64,000 nucleotides of DNA from Streptomyces yangpuensis (lineage in GTDB: Bacteria > Actinomycetota > Actinomycetes > Streptomycetales > Streptomycetaceae), in the NCBI RefSeq assembly GCF_001005295.1, contig NZ_LBMK01000003.1, positions 966,183 through 1,030,182 on the forward strand. Reading direction: 5' to 3'. The position numbers and the translations under genes were made by a program. Below, piece after piece: positions 63,287 through 64,000 of this stretch (positions within the stretch are counted from its first letter, which is position 1; every line of letters begins with the position of its first letter). The notes under the pieces are model-generated. The model made no database searches and was not told the origin of the DNA. It saw only the letters and a program-made list of their open reading frames with translations.

Positions 63287-64000
63287 ATGACGGACCACCG
63301 GACGCGCACACGGCGCACCATGGTCGAACGCGAAGCCGAACTCGCCATCGTCGAAGAGGCCCTGGACCAGCTCACCGGTCCCGGCCCGGACGCCGGCGGC
63401 GCGCTGCTGGCCTTCTCCGGGCCCGCCGGACTCGGCAAGACCACGCTGCTCGCCGAGCTGCGCCGCCGCGCACACGCCCGCTCCTGCACCGTCCTCGCCG
63501 CCCGCGGCGGCGAACAGGAGCAGAGCCAGCCCTTCCACGTCGCCCGCCAGCTCATCCAGCCGCAACTGGCCGGCCACTCCGAACAGGAACTGCGCGCCGC
63601 CCTCGGCAGCTGGTACTCCATCGTCGGCCCCGCCCTCGGACTCTGCGCCCCCGAACAGGGCGCCCCGCCCGACCCGCAGGGCCTGCGTGACGGCCTCGAC
63701 TGGGTCCTCACCCACCTCGTCGTCAAACGCGCCCCCGTCACCCTCGTCCTCGACGACGCCCACTGGGCCGACCCCGAATCCCTGAGCTGGCTCGCCGCCT
63801 TCGCCCCGCGCGCCGAACACCTCCCGCTGCTCCTCGTCGTCGCCTACCGCCCCGACGAACTGCCCGCGCACGCCGACGCCTTCCGCACGCTGCCGGGCCG
63901 GGCGGGACAGCGCCCGCTGCCCCTCGCCCCGCTCACCCCGGCAGCCGTGGCGGCCCTCGTCCGCGAGGCCCTCGGAGACCACGCCGACGACGCCTTCTGC
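63287..64000 (+). CDS. large ATP-binding LuxR-family-type regulator (partial, 5' part)
   Basis: First 238 residues of an AAA_16/STAND ATPase: MVEREAELAIVEEALDQL, Walker A SGPAGLGKTTLLAELRRRA (about residue 45), Walker B VTLVLDDAHWADPESLSWL (about 150), and LLLVVAYRPDE. This arrangement is the N-terminus of LAL (large ATP-binding LuxR-type) regulators, which end in a LuxR helix-turn-helix about 900 residues later, outside the window. The call as a transcription factor is therefore inferred from the N-terminus alone. GGGGGG precedes the ATG. Confidence 0.8.
   Translation, partial: MTDHRTRTRRTMVEREAELAIVEEALDQLTGPGPDAGGALLAFSGPAGLGKTTLLAELRRRAHARSCTVLAARGGEQEQSQPFHVARQLIQPQLAGHSEQELRAALGSWYSIVGPALGLCAPEQGAPPDPQGLRDGLDWVLTHLVVKRAPVTLVLDDAHWADPESLSWLAAFAPRAEHLPLLLVVAYRPDELPAHADAFRTLPGRAGQRPLPLAPLTPAAVAALVREALGDHADDAFC

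Overview
This is a very GC-rich actinobacterial chromosome segment. Streptomyces is the best fit: GC-rich codon usage, frequent GTG and a few TTG starts, GGAGG-type ribosome sites, ATGA/GTGA/TTGA stop-start overlaps, a Streptomyces-type intergenic repeat near 58850, and many single-copy regulators and secreted proteins. I saw no rRNA, tRNA, CRISPR array or intact mobile element. Both ends cut a gene: an esterase at the left and a large ATPase regulator at the right.

Layout. 1-4.3 kb: esterase end, threonine catabolism (tdh-kbl), LysR regulator. 4.3-7.1 kb: DeoR repressor divergent from an agaS-like SIS gene and a class II aldolase (amino-sugar catabolism). 7-9.6 kb: small proteins and an acyl-CoA dehydrogenase. 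9.7-17.3 kb: an island resembling the Mycobacterium DosR / Streptomyces OsdR hypoxia-dormancy regulon (beta-CASP nuclease, Zn-alcohol dehydrogenase, Acg-type nitroreductase, CBS-BON protein, GAF sensor kinase, DevR-like regulator), with two pairs of matching operator boxes. 17.4-26.6 kb: ADP-ribosylglycohydrolase and a four-gene FtsX/MacB-type ABC system. 26.8-37.1 kb: streptogramin-lyase-like secreted propeller, TOBE regulator, MpaB-type oxygenase, Ser/Thr kinase-TPR coupled to a FAD oxidoreductase, Tat-exported hydrolase, FAD monooxygenase divergent from TetR, VOC protein. 37.1-43.5 kb: secreted serine hydrolase, nitronate-monooxygenase-like plus acyl-CoA synthetase operon, ChaA-like antiporter. 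43.6-50.7 kb: an accessory-looking block with a decayed gene, a translationally coupled small protein plus a 1733-residue P-loop NTPase/TPR protein, and an IS3 transposase remnant. 50.7-53.7 kb: BrkB-like membrane protein, flavoprotein, lipoproteins (one frameshifted). 53.8-62.2 kb: phenylacetate-CoA ligase, a hydrolase, then a lipid/sterol catabolic cluster (fadD19-like, echA19-like, DUF35, two Ltp thiolases) whose order mirrors Mycobacterium tuberculosis Rv3515c-Rv3523. 62.3-64 kb: DUF397 and ACT-like small proteins and the start of a LuxR-type ATPase regulator.

Regulatory links. Two operators recur at distant sites and connect the lipid genes. A KstR-like site TGCAAC-NN-GTTCTA lies before the acyl-CoA dehydrogenase (8296) and before echA19 (57934). 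A 17-bp TCTGAC...TCAGA palindrome lies before the nitronate-monooxygenase/FadD operon (39512) and in the fadD19/echA19 gap (57890). The dormancy-type boxes (GGNCC, four bases, GGNCC, in pairs 21 bp apart) at 11257 and 14431 tie the hypoxia island together. Functions come from motifs and family resemblance read by eye; no database search was run.
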